64,000 bases of DNA from Janthinobacterium sp. ROICE36 (GCF_002869965.1 NZ_PEBS01000015.1:31057-95056); one strand, 5' to 3'; counted from the first letter of the stretch, positions 44,031 to 54,927 are shown. Notes: generated by a model from the letters alone, not told the origin. A program made the numbers and translations.

Positions 44031-45008
44031 TTACTTTTCCAGGCCTGCAGGCGGCCAGTTTTCCAGCTTCATGCCCAAGGTCAAGCCGCGCGATGCCAGC
44101 ACTTCCTTGATTTCGTTCAGGGACTTGCGGCCCAGATTTGGCGTTTTCAGCAGTTCGTTTTCCGAACGTTGGATCAGGTCGCCGATGTAGTAGATGTTTT
44201 CCGCTTTCAGGCAGTTCGCCGAACGCACAGTCAACTCCAGGTCGTCGACTGGACGCAACAGGATAGGATCGACCAGCGGAGCGCGCGATGGCGCTTCGGC
44301 GGCAGCTTCCGTGCCTTCCAGGGCAGCGAACACATTCAACTGATCCACCAGGACGCGGGCCGACTGGCGGATCGCTTCTTCCGGCGAGATCACGCCGTTG
44401 GTTTCGATGTTGATGATCAGCTTGTCCAGGTCGGTACGCTGTTCGACGCGAGCCGATTCAACGAAGTACGATACACGGCGCACTGGCGAGAACGACGCAT
44501 CCAGAATGATACGGCCGATGGTCTTGTTCGTGTCTTCCGACAGGCGACGCACGTTACCAGGAACGTAGCCGCGGCCTTTTTCAACCTTGATCTGCATGTC
44601 CAGCTTGCCACCAGCGGTCAGGTGGGCGATCACGTGGTCAGGGTTGATCAGTTCGACGTCATGCGGCAGGTCGATGTCGGAGGCCAGGATCGCGCCTTCG
44701 CCTTCTTTTTTCAGGGTCAGGGTGACCGAATCGCGGTTGTGGACTTTGAAAACCACACCCTTCAAGTTCAGCAACAGATCGACGACGTCTTCTTGCACGC
44801 CATCGAGGGAGGAATATTCGTGGACGACGCCAGCGATCGTCACTTCGGTCGGCGCGTAGCCTACCATCGACGACAGCAGAACGCGGCGCAACGCGTTACC
44901 CAATGTGTGGCCATAGCCGCGCTCGAACGGTTCCATCACGACTTTGGCGTGACCTGCACCGAGAGCTTCAACATCGATAATACGTGGCTTCAACAAACTG
45001 TTTTGCAT
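44031..45008 (-). CDS. rpoA: RNA polymerase alpha subunit
   Basis: A 325-residue alpha subunit: N-terminal dimerisation domain (to about 230), linker, and C-terminal domain that contacts UP elements and activators ([24 protein letters not shown] region). Hairpins lie on both sides, so its level may be set apart from the ribosomal genes around it. Confidence 0.98.
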   Translation of the reverse strand: MQNSLLKPRIIDVEALGAGHAKVVMEPFERGYGHTLGNALRRVLLSSMVGYAPTEVTIAGVVHEYSSLDGVQEDVVDLLLNLKGVVFKVHNRDSVTLTLKKEGEGAILASDIDLPHDVELINPDHVIAHLTAGGKLDMQIKVEKGRGYVPGNVRRLSEDTNKTIGRIILDASFSPVRRVSYFVESARVEQRTDLDKLIINIETNGVISPEEAIRQSARVLVDQLNVFAALEGTEAAAEAPSRAPLVDPILLRPVDDLELTVRSANCLKAENIYYIGDLIQRSENELLKTPNLGRKSLNEIKEVLASRGLTLGMKLENWPPAGLEK

Positions 45009-45064
45009 GAAATGTCCTTTTCAATACCCTCGGCTCATTACACCGATAAGGCTGATGGCATTAG

Positions 45065-45096
45065 TAAAACGCCCACTCATCTGAGCTGAGTGGGCG
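45065..45096 (-). terminator. Terminator-like hairpin between rpsD and rpoA
   Basis: CGCCCACTCA and TGAGTGGGCG form a perfect ten-base stem around a seven-base loop, followed on the minus strand by four T. It lies 20 bp past the rpsD stop within a 107-bp gap. Confidence 0.78.
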
Positions 45097-45115
45097 GTGA
45101 TGGTGCTAACTGCTA

Positions 45116-45739
45116 TTAACGCGAGTACAGCTCGACGATCAGCGATTCGTTGACGTCGTTAGCGATTTCGTTACGCTCTGGCAGGGACTTGAAGGTGCCT
45201 TCCATTTTCTTGGCATCAACCGAAACCCAGCTAGGCATACCAACTTGTTCAGCCAGCGACAGTGCTTCAACGATACGCACTTGCTTTTTCGATTTTTCAC
45301 GAACAGCAACGATGTCGCCAACTTTAACCGCGTACGAAGCGATGTTGACAACGATACCGTTCACGGTGAACGCTTTATGGCTGACCAATTGACGCGCTTC
45401 AGCGCGGGTCGAGCCAAAGCCCATGCGGTAGCAAACGTTGTCCAGACGCGTTTCCAGCAACTTCAACAGCGTTTCGCCGGTGTTGCCTTTACGACGGTCT
45501 GCTTCAGCGAAGTAGCGGCGGAATTGACGTTCCAGCACGCCGTACATGCGTTTTACTTTTTGCTTTTCGCGCAGTTGGTTACCGTAGTCCGAGGTGCGGG
45601 CGCCGGATTTAACACCGTGCTGGCCTGGTTTGACGTCCAGTTTGCACTTGCTGTCCAGCGAGCGACGTGCGCTCTTCAGGAACAGGTCAGTACCTTCACG
45701 GCGGGAGAGTTTTGCTTTAGGTCCGATATAACGTGCCAC
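45116..45739 (-). CDS. rpsD: 30S ribosomal protein S4
   Basis: A 207-residue primary 16S binder and, in many bacteria, the autogenous regulator of the alpha operon. The conserved start Val-Ala-Arg-Tyr-Ile-Gly-Pro-Lys uses a GTG at 45739, with GGAAG upstream; the frame stays open 16 codons further but that part is not S4. Hairpins flank it on both sides. Confidence 0.97.
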   Translation of the reverse strand: MARYIGPKAKLSRREGTDLFLKSARRSLDSKCKLDVKPGQHGVKSGARTSDYGNQLREKQKVKRMYGVLERQFRRYFAEADRRKGNTGETLLKLLETRLDNVCYRMGFGSTRAEARQLVSHKAFTVNGIVVNIASYAVKVGDIVAVREKSKKQVRIVEALSLAEQVGMPSWVSVDAKKMEGTFKSLPERNEIANDVNESLIVELYSR

Positions 45740-45845
45740 GATACTTCCTTTTTTTAATGATAACGCCCCAGCCACATGCATGATCAAACACGCTGCTGCG
45801 GTTAGGCGCTAGTCTGACTCAGCTTCAATCAGACGGTGGCTGAAA

Positions 45846-45876
45846 ACGAAAAACCCGCCAAATGGAATTTGACAGG
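45846..45876 (-). terminator. Terminator-like hairpin between rpsK and rpsD
   Basis: On the minus strand CCTGTCAAAT pairs over ten bases with ATTTGGCGGG (two G-U) around a three-base loop, followed by five T. It sits in a 257-bp gap between rpsK and rpsD, the longest inside the alpha cluster; the rest of that gap shows no gene. Confidence 0.72.
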
Positions 45877-45996
45877 CAAGAACAGCCGGGCAGTATAACC
45901 GTTTCCGGCTCCCTGCTCCAGCGATTTCACACAACTGTACTGAGTTACAACAGACAGCAAAGCAGCTGGCGCCGAAGCGCCCTCTGCAACACTATC

Positions 45997-46401
45997 TTAG
46001 ATACGACGACGTTTCGGTGGACGGCAACCGTTGTGCGGCACCGGCGTCACGTCCTGGATCTCGGTGATCTTGATGCCCAGGTTGTTCAGCGCGCGAACAG
46101 CGGATTCACGACCAGGACCTGGGCCCTTGATACGTACTTCCAGGTTCTTGACGCCACACTCAACAGCCACTTTACCAGCGGCTTCCGCGGCGACCTGCGC
46201 TGCGAACGGGGTCGATTTACGCGAACCCTTGAAGCCTGCACCGCCGGAGGTAGCCCACGACAAGGCATTGCCTTGACGATCGGTGATGGTAATGATGGTG
46301 TTATTGAACGAAGCGTGGACATGTGCAATGCCTTCAGCGACGTTCTTTTTAACTTTTTTACGCACGCGTGCTGATGCGGCGTTATTTTGCGACTTAGCCA
46401 T
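45997..46401 (-). CDS. rpsK: 30S ribosomal protein S11
   Basis: A 134-residue protein of the 30S platform, with the conserved [15 protein letters not shown] and the terminal [13 protein letters not shown]. It starts 17 bp after rpsM. A long gap with a hairpin follows before rpsD. Confidence 0.98.
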   Translation of the reverse strand: MAKSQNNAASARVRKKVKKNVAEGIAHVHASFNNTIITITDRQGNALSWATSGGAGFKGSRKSTPFAAQVAAEAAGKVAVECGVKNLEVRIKGPGPGRESAVRALNNLGIKITEIQDVTPVPHNGCRPPKRRRI

Positions 46402-46418
46402 AATTATTCCCTAGCGGA

Positions 46419-46784
46419 TTATTTTTTCAGCGATTGAGCGGCTTTACGCGGTCCCTTGCGGGTACGTGCGTTCGTACGCGTACGCTGGCCACGGCAAGGC
46501 AAACCCTTACGATGACGCATGCCGCGGTAGCAACCCAGATCCATCAAACGCTTGATGTTCATGGACAGTTCACGACGCAGATCGCCTTCGACGATGAATT
46601 TACCTACTTCATCGCGCAGTTTTTCCAGTTCGCTATCATCCAGATCTTTGATCTTTTTGTTGGTTGCTACACCGGTCGATGCACAGATTTTCTCTGCGCG
46701 TGGACGGCCCACACCGTAGATGGCCGTCAGGCCGATAACGGTATGCTGATGATTTGGGATATTAACCCCTGCAATACGTGCCAT
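46419..46784 (-). CDS. rpsM: 30S ribosomal protein S13
   Basis: A 121-residue protein of the 30S head, beginning [14 protein letters not shown] and ending in the basic tail that contacts P-site tRNA. It follows rpmJ by 14 bp. Confidence 0.98.
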   Translation of the reverse strand: MARIAGVNIPNHQHTVIGLTAIYGVGRPRAEKICASTGVATNKKIKDLDDSELEKLRDEVGKFIVEGDLRRELSMNIKRLMDLGCYRGMRHRKGLPCRGQRTRTNARTRKGPRKAAQSLKK

Positions 46785-46798
46785 TTGTTATTCCTCGA

Positions 46799-46912
46799 TT
46801 AACCTTGACGCTGCTTGTGACGTGGTTCCACGCAGATTACGCGGACTACGCCTTTGCGCTTGATGATCTTGCAGTTGCGGCAGATCCGCTTGACTGATGC
46901 GAGAACTTTCAT
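46799..46912 (-). CDS. rpmJ: 50S ribosomal protein L36
   Basis: A 37-residue gene between infA and rpsM, encoding [20 protein letters not shown] followed by [17 protein letters not shown]. The zinc ligands Cys11, Cys14 and Cys27 and a following His make this the zinc-binding form of L36. Confidence 0.97.
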   Translation of the reverse strand: MKVLASVKRICRNCKIIKRKGVVRVICVEPRHKQRQG

Positions 46913-46954
46913 TTTTGGGCTCTTTCTTTCGCTTCTTTGGTTTGATTCAGTGTG

Positions 46955-47173
46955 TTACTTAGTACGGAACACAATGCGGGCTCGGCTCAGGTCGTACGGC
47001 GTTAACTCCACCGTTACCTTGTCTCCAGGGAGAATGCGAATATAGTTCATCCGCATTTTACCCGAAATATGCCCGAGCACCACGTGTCCGTTCTCCAGCT
47101 TCACTCGAAATGTTGCATTTGGGAGATTCTCAAGAATCTCGCCCTGCATCTGTATGACGTCGTCTTTTGCCAT
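46955..47173 (-). CDS. infA: Translation initiation factor IF-1
   Basis: A 72-residue OB-fold protein beginning [13 protein letters not shown]. Location between secY and rpmJ is typical for betaproteobacteria; E. coli keeps infA elsewhere. Many of these genomes carry a second infA, so this may not be the only copy. Confidence 0.96.
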   Translation of the reverse strand: MAKDDVIQMQGEILENLPNATFRVKLENGHVVLGHISGKMRMNYIRILPGDKVTVELTPYDLSRARIVFRTK

Positions 47174-47191
47174 TCGGTATGTTTACCGCGC

Positions 47192-48526
47192 TTAACGCGT
47201 CGGAATTCCGCCCTTGAAATTTGCTTTGCGCAGCAGCGAATCATATTGCTGCGACATCACGTAGTTCTGTACTTGCGCCATGAAATCCATGGTGACAACT
47301 ACAATAATCAATAAAGAAGTACCGCCGAAATAGAATGGTACTTTCCACTGGGCTTGCATAAATTCCGGCAATAAACACACCAGGGTGATGTAGACTGCGC
47401 CGGCAAGTGTCAAGCGTGTCAGAATCTTGTCGATGTAACGGGCTGTCTGCTCGCCTGGACGAATCCCGGGAATGAACGCACCGCTTTTCTTCAAGATATC
47501 TGCTGTTTCCTTGCTGTTAAACACCAGCGCTGTATAGAAGAAACAGAAAAACACGATCGCCACTGCGTACAACAGCGCATGGATAGGCTCACCAGGCCCC
47601 ATCGATGCTGCCAAATCTTTCAAGAACCGCACCGCAGGGTTAGCGTTGTCGGCGCCCTTTGAAAACCAGTCCACGATAGTGGCCGGAAACAAGATGATCG
47701 AAGAAGCAAAGATCGGCGGGATCACGCCGGCCATGTTCAGCTTCAACGGCAAATGGCTGGTTTGACCGCCATAAATCTTGTTGCCTACCTGGCGCTTCGC
47801 GTAATTGACCAATATTTTGCGCTGACCACGTTCGACGAATACGACGAAGTACGTTACCAGTGCTACCAGGATCACGATGAAAATCGCGCTGAAGCTGCCG
47901 ATCGAACCATTCGACACTTGAGTGAACAAGCCACCCAACGCCGACGGCAGACCCGCTGCAATCCCGGCAAAAATGATGATCGAGATGCCATTCCCCAAGC
48001 CGCGCTCGGTAATTTGCTCACCCAACCACATCAAAAACATTGTTCCGGTCAACAAAGTGACGACCGTCACGAAGCGGAATGCAAGACCAGGTTCCAACAC
48101 CAGACCAGCTTGCGACTCCAGTGCGACTGCAATGCCTAACGCTTGGAACAGTGCCAGGGCAACCGTGAAATACCGGGTGTACTGGGTGATCTTGCGACGA
48201 CCTGCTTCGCCTTCTTTTTTCAACGCTTCCATCTGCGGTGACACGATCGACAGCAATTGCATGATGATCGAGGCCGAGATATAAGGCATGATACCCAGCG
48301 CAAACACTGTAAAACGAGACAAGGCACCGCCCGAGAACATGTTAAACATGCCCAGGACGCCGCCTTCGTGCTCCTTGAACAGCGAGGCTAATTGTGTCGG
48401 GTCAATCCCGGGAACCGGGACGTGAGCACCGATACGATAAACCACCAATGCGCCAAGCAAAAACCAGAGCCGTCCCCAAGGGAAACCGGCCGCTGCACTT
48501 TTAGCAAGTTGTGGATTAGTCGCCAA
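47192..48526 (-). CDS. secY: Protein translocase channel subunit SecY
   Basis: A 444-residue channel of the Sec translocon with ten transmembrane helices, including the plug-region start [12 protein letters not shown] and the conserved [20 protein letters not shown] cytoplasmic loop. It follows rplO by 32 bp and precedes infA by 18 bp. Confidence 0.98.
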   Translation of the reverse strand: MATNPQLAKSAAAGFPWGRLWFLLGALVVYRIGAHVPVPGIDPTQLASLFKEHEGGVLGMFNMFSGGALSRFTVFALGIMPYISASIIMQLLSIVSPQMEALKKEGEAGRRKITQYTRYFTVALALFQALGIAVALESQAGLVLEPGLAFRFVTVVTLLTGTMFLMWLGEQITERGLGNGISIIIFAGIAAGLPSALGGLFTQVSNGSIGSFSAIFIVILVALVTYFVVFVERGQRKILVNYAKRQVGNKIYGGQTSHLPLKLNMAGVIPPIFASSIILFPATIVDWFSKGADNANPAVRFLKDLAASMGPGEPIHALLYAVAIVFFCFFYTALVFNSKETADILKKSGAFIPGIRPGEQTARYIDKILTRLTLAGAVYITLVCLLPEFMQAQWKVPFYFGGTSLLIIVVVTMDFMAQVQNYVMSQQYDSLLRKANFKGGIPTR

Positions 48527-48558
48527 TTTTCGCTCCGATCAAGCTGTTAGCGGTCAAC

Positions 48559-48990
48559 TCAGGCTACCGAGCCGCCGGCTGCTTCGATGGCTGCTTTCGC
48601 GCCAGCGGACACTTTCAAGCCCTTCAAATTCACCGCTTTGGTGATTTCGCCGGACAAGATCACGCGCACGTCACGGGCCAACACGCCCAGAACGCCAGCT
48701 TGCTTCAAGACCAGAATGTCGACATCGCCAACCGCCAGGTTGTTCAGATCGGACAAGCGCACTTCAGCTTTGAAGGTTGCGTGCATCGATTTGAAACCGC
48801 GCTTAGGCAGACGGCGTTGCAGAGGCATCTGACCGCCTTCGAAACCGACTTTATGAAAGCCGCCCGAACGCGATTTCTGACCTTTGTGACCACGACCCGA
48901 GGTTTTACCCAGGCCGGAGCCGATACCGCGACCGACGCGACGCTTGTAGTGCTTAGCGCCTTCGGCTGGTGCAATAGTATTCAATTCCAT
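48559..48990 (-). CDS. rplO: 50S ribosomal protein L15
   Basis: A 143-residue late-assembly 50S protein with the Gly-rich [20 protein letters not shown]-terminal region. It is 30 bp after rpmD, in the standard spc order. Confidence 0.98.
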   Translation of the reverse strand: MELNTIAPAEGAKHYKRRVGRGIGSGLGKTSGRGHKGQKSRSGGFHKVGFEGGQMPLQRRLPKRGFKSMHATFKAEVRLSDLNNLAVGDVDILVLKQAGVLGVLARDVRVILSGEITKAVNLKGLKVSAGAKAAIEAAGGSVA

Positions 48991-49020
48991 GATTTGCTCC
49001 GTTCGTGTAAGCCCGAAGGC

Positions 49021-49200
49021 TTACCCGACAACTTTAACGAGATACGATACTTTATTGATCATGCCGCGTACGGATGGGGTGTCTTGCAATTCGGAAACCG
49101 AATTTACACGACGCAGACCCAGACCGCGCACGGTAGCGCGATGCGATTCGCGCGTACCGATCAAGCCCTTGACCAATTGCACTTTGACTGTGTTTGTCAT
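49021..49200 (-). CDS. rpmD: 50S ribosomal protein L30
   Basis: A 59-residue protein beginning [15 protein letters not shown]. The ATG at 49200 is preferred over one three codons upstream because AAGGTGG lies at the right distance and L30 proteins start here. Confidence 0.96.
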   Translation of the reverse strand: MTNTVKVQLVKGLIGTRESHRATVRGLGLRRVNSVSELQDTPSVRGMINKVSYLVKVVG

Positions 49201-49210
49201 TTTGTCCACC

Positions 49211-49729
49211 TTAAGCCAGAATGTCTTCGACCGACTTGCCGCGTTTGGCAGCGATATCGGAAGCAGTGCTCATTTTCGACAGGCCGTCCAGCGTAGCGCG
49301 TACCAGGTTGTATGGGTTGTTCGAACCGGTGGATTTCGCCACCACGTCCGTCACGCCCATCACTTCGAAGATAGCGCGCATGGCGCCACCAGCGATAACG
49401 CCAGTACCAGGCTTAGCAGGGTTCATCAGGACCTTGGAGGCGCCGTGACGACCAACAACCGTATGATGCAAGGTACCGTTTTTGAGCGGTACTTTGATCA
49501 GGTTGCGACGGGCTTCTTCCATTGCCTTCTGCACGCCAACTGGCACTTCTTTCGATTTGCCCTTGCCCATGCCGACGCGGCCATCGCCATCACCAACTAC
49601 GGTCAGCGCGGCGAAACCCATGATACGACCACCCTTGACCACTTTGGTCACGCGGTTGATCGCGATCATTTTTTCGCGCATGCCATCATCCGGCTTGTCG
49701 CTTTGCATTTTTGCTTGCATTTTTGCCAT
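49211..49729 (-). CDS. rpsE: 30S ribosomal protein S5
   Basis: A 172-residue protein of the 30S body involved in decoding accuracy, with the double-stranded-RNA-binding domain near residues 15-80 and the [16 protein letters not shown] core. It follows rplR by 9 bp. Confidence 0.98.
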   Translation of the reverse strand: MAKMQAKMQSDKPDDGMREKMIAINRVTKVVKGGRIMGFAALTVVGDGDGRVGMGKGKSKEVPVGVQKAMEEARRNLIKVPLKNGTLHHTVVGRHGASKVLMNPAKPGTGVIAGGAMRAIFEVMGVTDVVAKSTGSNNPYNLVRATLDGLSKMSTASDIAAKRGKSVEDILA

Positions 49730-49738
49730 GATTGATCC

Positions 49739-50101
49739 TTAGAACTTCAGACCGGCTTCGCGTGCGGCTTCTGCCAACGCTTTCACACGGCCGTGGTAAC
49801 GGAAACCGGAGCGGTCAAACGCAACTTCGGTAATCCCTGCTTTCAACGCTTTTTCAGCGACGCGCTTGCCGATCAAGGCTGCAGCAGCGGCATTGCCGCC
49901 TTTGCCGGATTGGCCTGCCAGTTCAGCGCGAACTTCCGCTTCAGCCGTCGAGGCCGAAACCAGGATTTTTGCATCCGGGCTGATCAGGTTGGCGTAAATA
50001 TGCAGGTTGGTGCGATGCACCGACAAGCGATTTACTTTCAATTCCGCAATCTTGATGCGGGTTTGGCGTCCGCGGCGAAGCCGTGATTCTTTCTTATCCA
50101 T
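49739..50101 (-). CDS. rplR: 50S ribosomal protein L18
   Basis: A 120-residue 5S rRNA binder beginning [15 protein letters not shown] and containing [16 protein letters not shown] near the C-terminus. It lies 13 bp after rplF. Confidence 0.98.
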   Translation of the reverse strand: MDKKESRLRRGRQTRIKIAELKVNRLSVHRTNLHIYANLISPDAKILVSASTAEAEVRAELAGQSGKGGNAAAAALIGKRVAEKALKAGITEVAFDRSGFRYHGRVKALAEAAREAGLKF

Positions 50102-50114
50102 CGTCAGCCCCTAA

Positions 50115-50648
50115 TTACTTCTTCTTGGTTTCTTTAAGCTTAACCACTTCGTCCGCATAGCGAACGCCCTTGCCTTTATAAGGCTCAGGAGCGCGGTAAG
50201 CACGAACTTCAGCGGCTACCTGGCCAACCTGTTGACGGTCGATACCTTTAATCAGGATCTCGGTCGGGGTTGGTGTTGCGCAGGTAACGCCAGCTGGCAT
50301 GTCATGCACTACAGGGTGCGAGAAACCCAGGGACAGATTCAACTTGTCGCCTTGAGCTTGCGCCTTGTAACCCACGCCTACCAGGTTCAGCTTTTTCTCG
50401 AAACCCTTGGTGACGCCAACAACCATGTTGTTGACCAGTGCGCGCAGCGTGCCGGACATGGCATTGGCTTCGCGGCTGTCGTTCGCCACGTCGAAACTCA
50501 GGGTTCCTGCATTGTTTTCCACTTTGACCTGGCCGGTGAGGGCCTGGGAAAGTACGCCCAGCGGGCCTTTTACGGTGATCGCTTGTGCGGAGATGGCGAC
50601 TTCGGCGCCAGCTGGCACTACGATAGGCATTTTAGCTACTCGAGACAT
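50115..50648 (-). CDS. rplF: 50S ribosomal protein L6
   Basis: A 177-residue protein from [12 protein letters not shown] at 50648; the frame is open 15 codons upstream but family starts agree with this ATG, which has a GGAGTTA site. The conserved [13 protein letters not shown] block lies near the C-terminus. Confidence 0.97.
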   Translation of the reverse strand: MSRVAKMPIVVPAGAEVAISAQAITVKGPLGVLSQALTGQVKVENNAGTLSFDVANDSREANAMSGTLRALVNNMVVGVTKGFEKKLNLVGVGYKAQAQGDKLNLSLGFSHPVVHDMPAGVTCATPTPTEILIKGIDRQQVGQVAAEVRAYRAPEPYKGKGVRYADEVVKLKETKKK

Positions 50649-50658
50649 GTGTAACTCC

Positions 50659-51054
50659 TTAAGCCACGTAGCAAATAACTTCGCCGCCGACACCGGTAGC
50701 GCGTGCTTTGCGGTCAGTCATGACGCCTTGCGGAGTCGACACGATCGCCACACCCAAGCCATTCATCACAACAGGGATCTCGTCTTTACCCTTGTAGACG
50801 CGCAGACCCGGACGGGACACGCGCTCCAAGCGCTCAATAACGGGACGGCCAACATAATACTTCAAACCGATTTTCAGTTCCGCCTTGCCACCAGCTTCGG
50901 TAACAGCGAAATCTTCAATGTAACCCTCGTCCTTCAGGACGCTGGCAATCGCAATTTTGACTTTCGACGATGGCATGGCCACGGTCGTCTTTTGCACGCC
51001 TTGTGCATTGCGAATGCGGGTCAGCATATCGGCGATAGGATCGCTCATACTCAT
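50659..51054 (-). CDS. rpsH: 30S ribosomal protein S8
   Basis: A 131-residue 16S binder beginning [18 protein letters not shown]. In E. coli S8 represses the spc operon by binding its mRNA near rplE; whether that holds here is untested. It follows rpsN by 14 bp. Confidence 0.98.
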   Translation of the reverse strand: MSMSDPIADMLTRIRNAQGVQKTTVAMPSSKVKIAIASVLKDEGYIEDFAVTEAGGKAELKIGLKYYVGRPVIERLERVSRPGLRVYKGKDEIPVVMNGLGVAIVSTPQGVMTDRKARATGVGGEVICYVA

Positions 51055-51068
51055 TGCATATTCTCCTA

Positions 51069-51374
51069 TTACCAGCTTGCTTTTGTCATACCCGGAATTT
51101 CACCACGCATGGCGAATTCACGGAGCTTGATACGACCCAGACCGAATTTACGGAATGTGCCGCGCGGACGACCAGTGATGGCGCAACGGTTACGTTGACG
51201 CGTCGGGTTCGAGTTACGTGGCAGCGCCTGCAATTTCAGGCGAGCTTCGTAGCGCTCTTCTTCCGATTTCGATTGGTCATCGACGATGGCCTTGAGAGCT
51301 TCGCGCTTAGGGGCGAATTTCGCCACCAGGTCAGCACGCTTGATCTCACGATTAATCAGTGACAGTTTGGCCAT
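51069..51374 (-). CDS. rpsN: 30S ribosomal protein S14
   Basis: A 101-residue, zinc-independent S14 (no CxxC pairs), with the conserved [20 protein letters not shown] block. It starts 2 bp after rplE. Confidence 0.98.
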   Translation of the reverse strand: MAKLSLINREIKRADLVAKFAPKREALKAIVDDQSKSEEERYEARLKLQALPRNSNPTRQRNRCAITGRPRGTFRKFGLGRIKLREFAMRGEIPGMTKASW

Positions 51375-51376
51375 GA

Positions 51377-51916
51377 TCAGTTCCTGAAAGGGAATTTAAA
51401 GGCGGCGAGCAAAGCTTTGGCTTCGTCATCGGTCTTAGCGGTTGTCGTGATGCTGATATTCATACCGCGCAACGCGTCAATCTTGTCGTATTCGATTTCA
51501 GGGAAAATGATCTGTTCCTTGACACCGATGTTGTAGTTACCACGACCATCAAATGCACGACCGTTCACACCACGGAAATCGCGTACGCGCGGCAGAGCCA
51601 CGGTAATGAAGCGATCCAGGAACTCGTACATGCGAGCGCCGCGCAGGGTGACCATCGTACCGATCGGATAACCTTCACGGATTTTGAAGCCTGCGATCGC
51701 TTTGCGGGACTTGGTGGTCACTGGCTTCTGGCCGGCGATCTTGGTCAAGTCAGCAACTGCGTGCTCGAGAACTTTTTTATCCGCGATTGCCTCACCAACA
51801 CCCATGTTCAGGGTGATTTTGGTCAGGCGTGGAACTTCCATTACCGACTTGTAACCAAACTTGCTGGTCAGGTCGGCAACGACTTTTTCTTTATAGAATT
51901 CTTGGAGACGTGCCAT
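51377..51916 (-). CDS. rplE: 50S ribosomal protein L5
   Basis: A 179-residue 5S rRNA binder beginning [13 protein letters not shown], with conserved [20 protein letters not shown]. It follows rplX by 6 bp. Confidence 0.98.
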   Translation of the reverse strand: MARLQEFYKEKVVADLTSKFGYKSVMEVPRLTKITLNMGVGEAIADKKVLEHAVADLTKIAGQKPVTTKSRKAIAGFKIREGYPIGTMVTLRGARMYEFLDRFITVALPRVRDFRGVNGRAFDGRGNYNIGVKEQIIFPEIEYDKIDALRGMNISITTTAKTDDEAKALLAAFKFPFRN

Positions 51917-51922
51917 GATTTC

Positions 51923-52237
51923 TTAAGCCTTCACTACTTCGCCGGAGGATTTAAAGATGCGAACTTTCTTGCCGTCCACTTCTTTGAAACCCACGCGATC
52001 TGCCTTGCCAGTCGCTGCATTAAACAATGCAACGTTGGACACGTGAATTGGCATGGTCTTATCGACGATACCACCAGTTACGCCAGTCATCGGGTTTGGC
52101 TTAGTCGCTTTTTTAGCGATGTTAATGCCGTCAACCACGATATGTTCAGCATCGATACGCTGCTGTACCACACCACGTTTGCCCTTGTCTTTCCCGGTCA
52201 GAACGATGACTTCGTCGTTTTTACGAATCTTATCCAT
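51923..52237 (-). CDS. rplX: 50S ribosomal protein L24
   Basis: A 104-residue early-assembly protein with the KOW motif ([15 protein letters not shown] near residues 9-23). It follows rplN by 9 bp. Confidence 0.98.
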   Translation of the reverse strand: MDKIRKNDEVIVLTGKDKGKRGVVQQRIDAEHIVVDGINIAKKATKPNPMTGVTGGIVDKTMPIHVSNVALFNAATGKADRVGFKEVDGKKVRIFKSSGEVVKA

Positions 52238-52246
52238 TACGACTCC

Positions 52247-52615
52247 TTACAGGACTTCCGGTGCCAGGGACACGATTTTCATGAACTTCTCAGTACGCAG
52301 TTCGCGTGTGACAGGTCCAAAAATACGGGTACCGATCGGTTCCAGCTTGGCGTTCAACAGTACGGCGGCATTGCCGTCGAACTTCACCAGGGAACCGTCT
52401 TGGCGGCGAACACCTTTAGCGGTGCGCACAACCACGGCGTTATAAATTTCACCTTTTTTGACACGGCCACGTGGCGCAGCAACCTTAACGGTTACCTTGA
52501 TCACATCGCCAATGCCAGCATAACGGCGCTTGGAGCCGCCCAATACCTTGATGCACATTACTTCTTTGGCACCGGTATTGTCAGCCACTTCGAGCCGGCT
52601 TTCAGTTTGAATCAT
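52247..52615 (-). CDS. rplN: 50S ribosomal protein L14
   Basis: A 122-residue protein beginning [18 protein letters not shown]. It is first of the spc group, 253 bp downstream of rpsQ across a gap with two hairpins, so it probably has its own promoter. I could not assign one with confidence. Confidence 0.98.
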   Translation of the reverse strand: MIQTESRLEVADNTGAKEVMCIKVLGGSKRRYAGIGDVIKVTVKVAAPRGRVKKGEIYNAVVVRTAKGVRRQDGSLVKFDGNAAVLLNAKLEPIGTRIFGPVTRELRTEKFMKIVSLAPEVL

Positions 52616-52793
52616 AGTATTCTCTTTCCCAACTTAAGCCGAAGAATCCACACAATGTAGACCCACGGTCAGTCTTGGTCCCGCCAGAGCCGCCCTGCTG
52701 GGCTTCACTGTTTGGGTGCATGACCTTCATACATCAACTGACCGCGAGTGCTATTGTCTGTGACCAGACACTTTGCGGCGTTACATGAACGAA

Positions 52794-52823
52794 GCCCGCA
52801 AGTATTACATACAATTTGCGGGC
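52794..52823 (-). repeat. Second hairpin in the rpsQ-rplN gap
   Basis: GCCCGCAA and TTGCGGGC are perfect reverse complements around 14 bases, 43 bp past the rpsQ stop. Its 3' side on the minus strand has only a weak T-rich stretch (TTCGTTC). It could be a backup terminator or a structured leader of the spc transcript. Confidence 0.55.
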
Positions 52824-52838
52824 CTGCAAGTACTAATT

Positions 52839-52866
52839 AAAACCCACCGTCGAAACGGTGGTTTTT
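52839..52866 (-). terminator. Terminator-like hairpin after rpsQ
   Basis: ACCACCGT and ACGGTGGGT form a strong stem around TTCG, with A and T runs on the two sides, immediately past the rpsQ stop. It separates the S10 group from the spc group. Confidence 0.82.
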
Positions 52867-52868
52867 AT

Positions 52869-53141
52869 TTAAACGGTTGGTGCGGCTTGAACCACACGTG
52901 TCACCGTCCATGCCTTCGTTTTGGAGATCGGGCGACCTTCCTGGATCTCGACCGTATCACCGGCTTTGACCTGGTTGGTCTCGTCATGCGCGTGATACTT
53001 GTTCGAGCGCATGATGATCTTGCCATACAAAGGATGTTTTACGTGGCGCTCGATCAGAACGGTAACGGTCTTGTCCATCTTGTCCGAAACCACTTTACCG
53101 ATCAGCGTGCGCTTGAGCGACTGTTTCACTGGTTCGTTCAT
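52869..53141 (-). CDS. rpsQ: 30S ribosomal protein S17
   Basis: A 90-residue OB-fold 16S binder with [20 protein letters not shown]. The ATG overlaps the rpmC stop (ATGA). It is the last gene of the S10 group. Confidence 0.98.
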   Translation of the reverse strand: MNEPVKQSLKRTLIGKVVSDKMDKTVTVLIERHVKHPLYGKIIMRSNKYHAHDETNQVKAGDTVEIQEGRPISKTKAWTVTRVVQAAPTV

Positions 53142-53329
53142 TTGGCTTCCTTCAGATTCATTACCGTCTTCACACGCGCGATATCGCGGCGTACCTTCTT
53201 GAGCTGCGAAGTGTTGCTCAGCTGTTGCGTAGCGATTTGCATACGCAGGCCGAACTGTGCCTTCAACAAGTCATTCAGCTCTTTTTGCAGAGCTGGCTGG
53301 TCTTTGCCGCGGAGTTCAGATGCTTTCAT
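53138..53329 (-). CDS. rpmC: 50S ribosomal protein L29
   Basis: A 63-residue helical protein at the exit tunnel, [18 protein letters not shown]. The ATG at 53329 is chosen over an upstream start four codons earlier, because L29 proteins begin here. Confidence 0.97.
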   Translation of the reverse strand: MKASELRGKDQPALQKELNDLLKAQFGLRMQIATQQLSNTSQLKKVRRDIARVKTVMNLKEAK

Positions 53330-53341
53330 ATACAACTCCAA

Positions 53342-53761
53342 TTATTGGCCGACTTGGCGGATGACAAACGTCGTCGCCAGTGGCAGTTTAGAGGCGGCAA
53401 GACGGAAAGCTTCCCGTGCCAGCGCTTCATCAACGCCATCCATTTCGTACAGTACTTTGCCTGGCTGAATTTCAGCGACGTAGTACTCAGGATTACCCTT
53501 ACCGTTACCCATACGGACTTCAGCCGGTTTGTTCGAAATCGGTTTGTCCGGGAAAATACGGATCCAGATACGGCCACCGCGCTTGATGTGACGCGTCATT
53601 GCACGACGCGCCGCTTCAATTTGACGCGCAGTGATACGACCGCGCGCAACTGCCTTCAGACCGAATTCGCCAAACGACACGGCGGTGCCGCGGCTGTGCG
53701 AAATACCGGTATTACGGCCTTTCTGCTCTTTACGATACTTTCTGCGTGCTGGTTGCAGCAT
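53342..53761 (-). CDS. rplP: 50S ribosomal protein L16
   Basis: A 139-residue protein near the A site, beginning [17 protein letters not shown]. It starts 2 bp after rpsC. Confidence 0.98.
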   Translation of the reverse strand: MLQPARRKYRKEQKGRNTGISHSRGTAVSFGEFGLKAVARGRITARQIEAARRAMTRHIKRGGRIWIRIFPDKPISNKPAEVRMGNGKGNPEYYVAEIQPGKVLYEMDGVDEALAREAFRLAASKLPLATTFVIRQVGQ

Positions 53762-53763
53762 GA

Positions 53764-54588
53764 TTATTCTCCTGCTTTCTCAGCTGGTGCTGCTGCGGCG
53801 GCCGGTTTAGCGGCGGTACGCACACGTGCACCTGGTGCTGTGGATGGTTTCGCACCGGCACCGGCTGGACGTGGACGGCCAGCTGGCTTGCCATCGTCAC
53901 GGCGTGGGCCGCGGCTTTTCTTCTCGTCAGCCGGGGTATCGATGACTGGTGCATCGCCGTTAGGCGCGCGGTCACCCTTGTATACCCACACCTTGACACC
54001 GATGATGCCGTAGGTGGTCGACGCTTCGCTGGTACCGTAGTCGATATCGGCGCGCAGGGTATGCAGAGGCACGCGGCCTTCGCGGTACCACTCTTTACGC
54101 GCGATTTCGATACCGTTCAGACGGCCGGACGACATGATCTTGATACCGAGAGCACCCAGGCGCATTGCATTTTGCATTGCACGCTTCATGGCGCGGCGGA
54201 ACATGATCCGTTTTTCCAGCTGCTGAGCGATCGAATCGGCGATCAGTTGCGAGTCGATTTCTGGCTTGCGAATTTCTTCGATGTTCACGTGAACAGGTAC
54301 GCCCATGATCTTGGTCAGCGCGGACTTCAGTACTTCGATGTCTTCGCCTTTTTTACCAATGACCACGCCTGGACGCGAGCTGTAGATCGTGAAGCGCGCG
54401 TTCTTGGCTGGGCGCTCGATAACGATGCGGCCAACGGAAGCGTTCTTCAGTTTCTTTTTCAGGTAAGCACGTGCTTTCAAGTCTTCGTTCAGCATGGCAG
54501 CGAAATTACCGTTGCCTGCATACCAGCGAGAAGCCCAGTTACGGGTGACCGCCAGACGGAAACCGGTTGGATGAATTTTCTGACCCAT
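53764..54588 (-). CDS. rpsC: 30S ribosomal protein S3 with low-complexity C-terminal tail
   Basis: A 274-residue protein: KH domain ([15 protein letters not shown] near residue 55-75) and C-terminal S3 domain to about 205, followed by a 65-residue Pro/Ala/Lys/Arg-rich tail absent from E. coli S3 (233 residues). The tail is probably disordered. It starts 9 bp after rplV. Confidence 0.98.
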   Translation of the reverse strand: MGQKIHPTGFRLAVTRNWASRWYAGNGNFAAMLNEDLKARAYLKKKLKNASVGRIVIERPAKNARFTIYSSRPGVVIGKKGEDIEVLKSALTKIMGVPVHVNIEEIRKPEIDSQLIADSIAQQLEKRIMFRRAMKRAMQNAMRLGALGIKIMSSGRLNGIEIARKEWYREGRVPLHTLRADIDYGTSEASTTYGIIGVKVWVYKGDRAPNGDAPVIDTPADEKKSRGPRRDDGKPAGRPRPAGAGAKPSTAPGARVRTAAKPAAAAAPAEKAGE

Positions 54589-54597
54589 CGTGGCTCC

Positions 54598-54927
54598 TTA
54601 GTTACCGACAGTCACGTAAACGTGACAGGATTGTTTCGAAATACGGTCGCCACGGCCTTTTGCACGCGCGGTGAAGCGCTTCAGGACCGGGCCCTTTTCG
54701 ACGTAGATCGTTTTCACGAACAATTCGTCGATGTCCGCGCCATCATTGTGCTCGGCATTCGCAATAGCGGATTCCAGAACACGTTTGATGATCGCAGCAC
54801 CTTTTTTCGGGCTGAATTGCAAGATGTTGAGTGCAGCGTCAACTTTCTTGCCACGGATCAGGTCAGCAACCAGGCGGCCCTTTTGGTCCGACAGGCGCAC
54901 ACCTTTGAGGATAGCTTTAGTTTCCAT
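54598..54927 (-). CDS. rplV: 50S ribosomal protein L22
   Basis: A 109-residue protein lining the exit tunnel, with [15 protein letters not shown] and the [13 protein letters not shown] tail. Its ATG shares one base with the rpsS stop (TAATG). Confidence 0.98.
   Translation of the reverse strand: METKAILKGVRLSDQKGRLVADLIRGKKVDAALNILQFSPKKGAAIIKRVLESAIANAEHNDGADIDELFVKTIYVEKGPVLKRFTARAKGRGDRISKQSCHVYVTVGN

Noticed and set aside
52773..53468. Plus-strand frame opposite rpsQ-rpmC-rplP
   Set aside because: Overlaps three ribosomal genes and a terminator; composition not protein-like.
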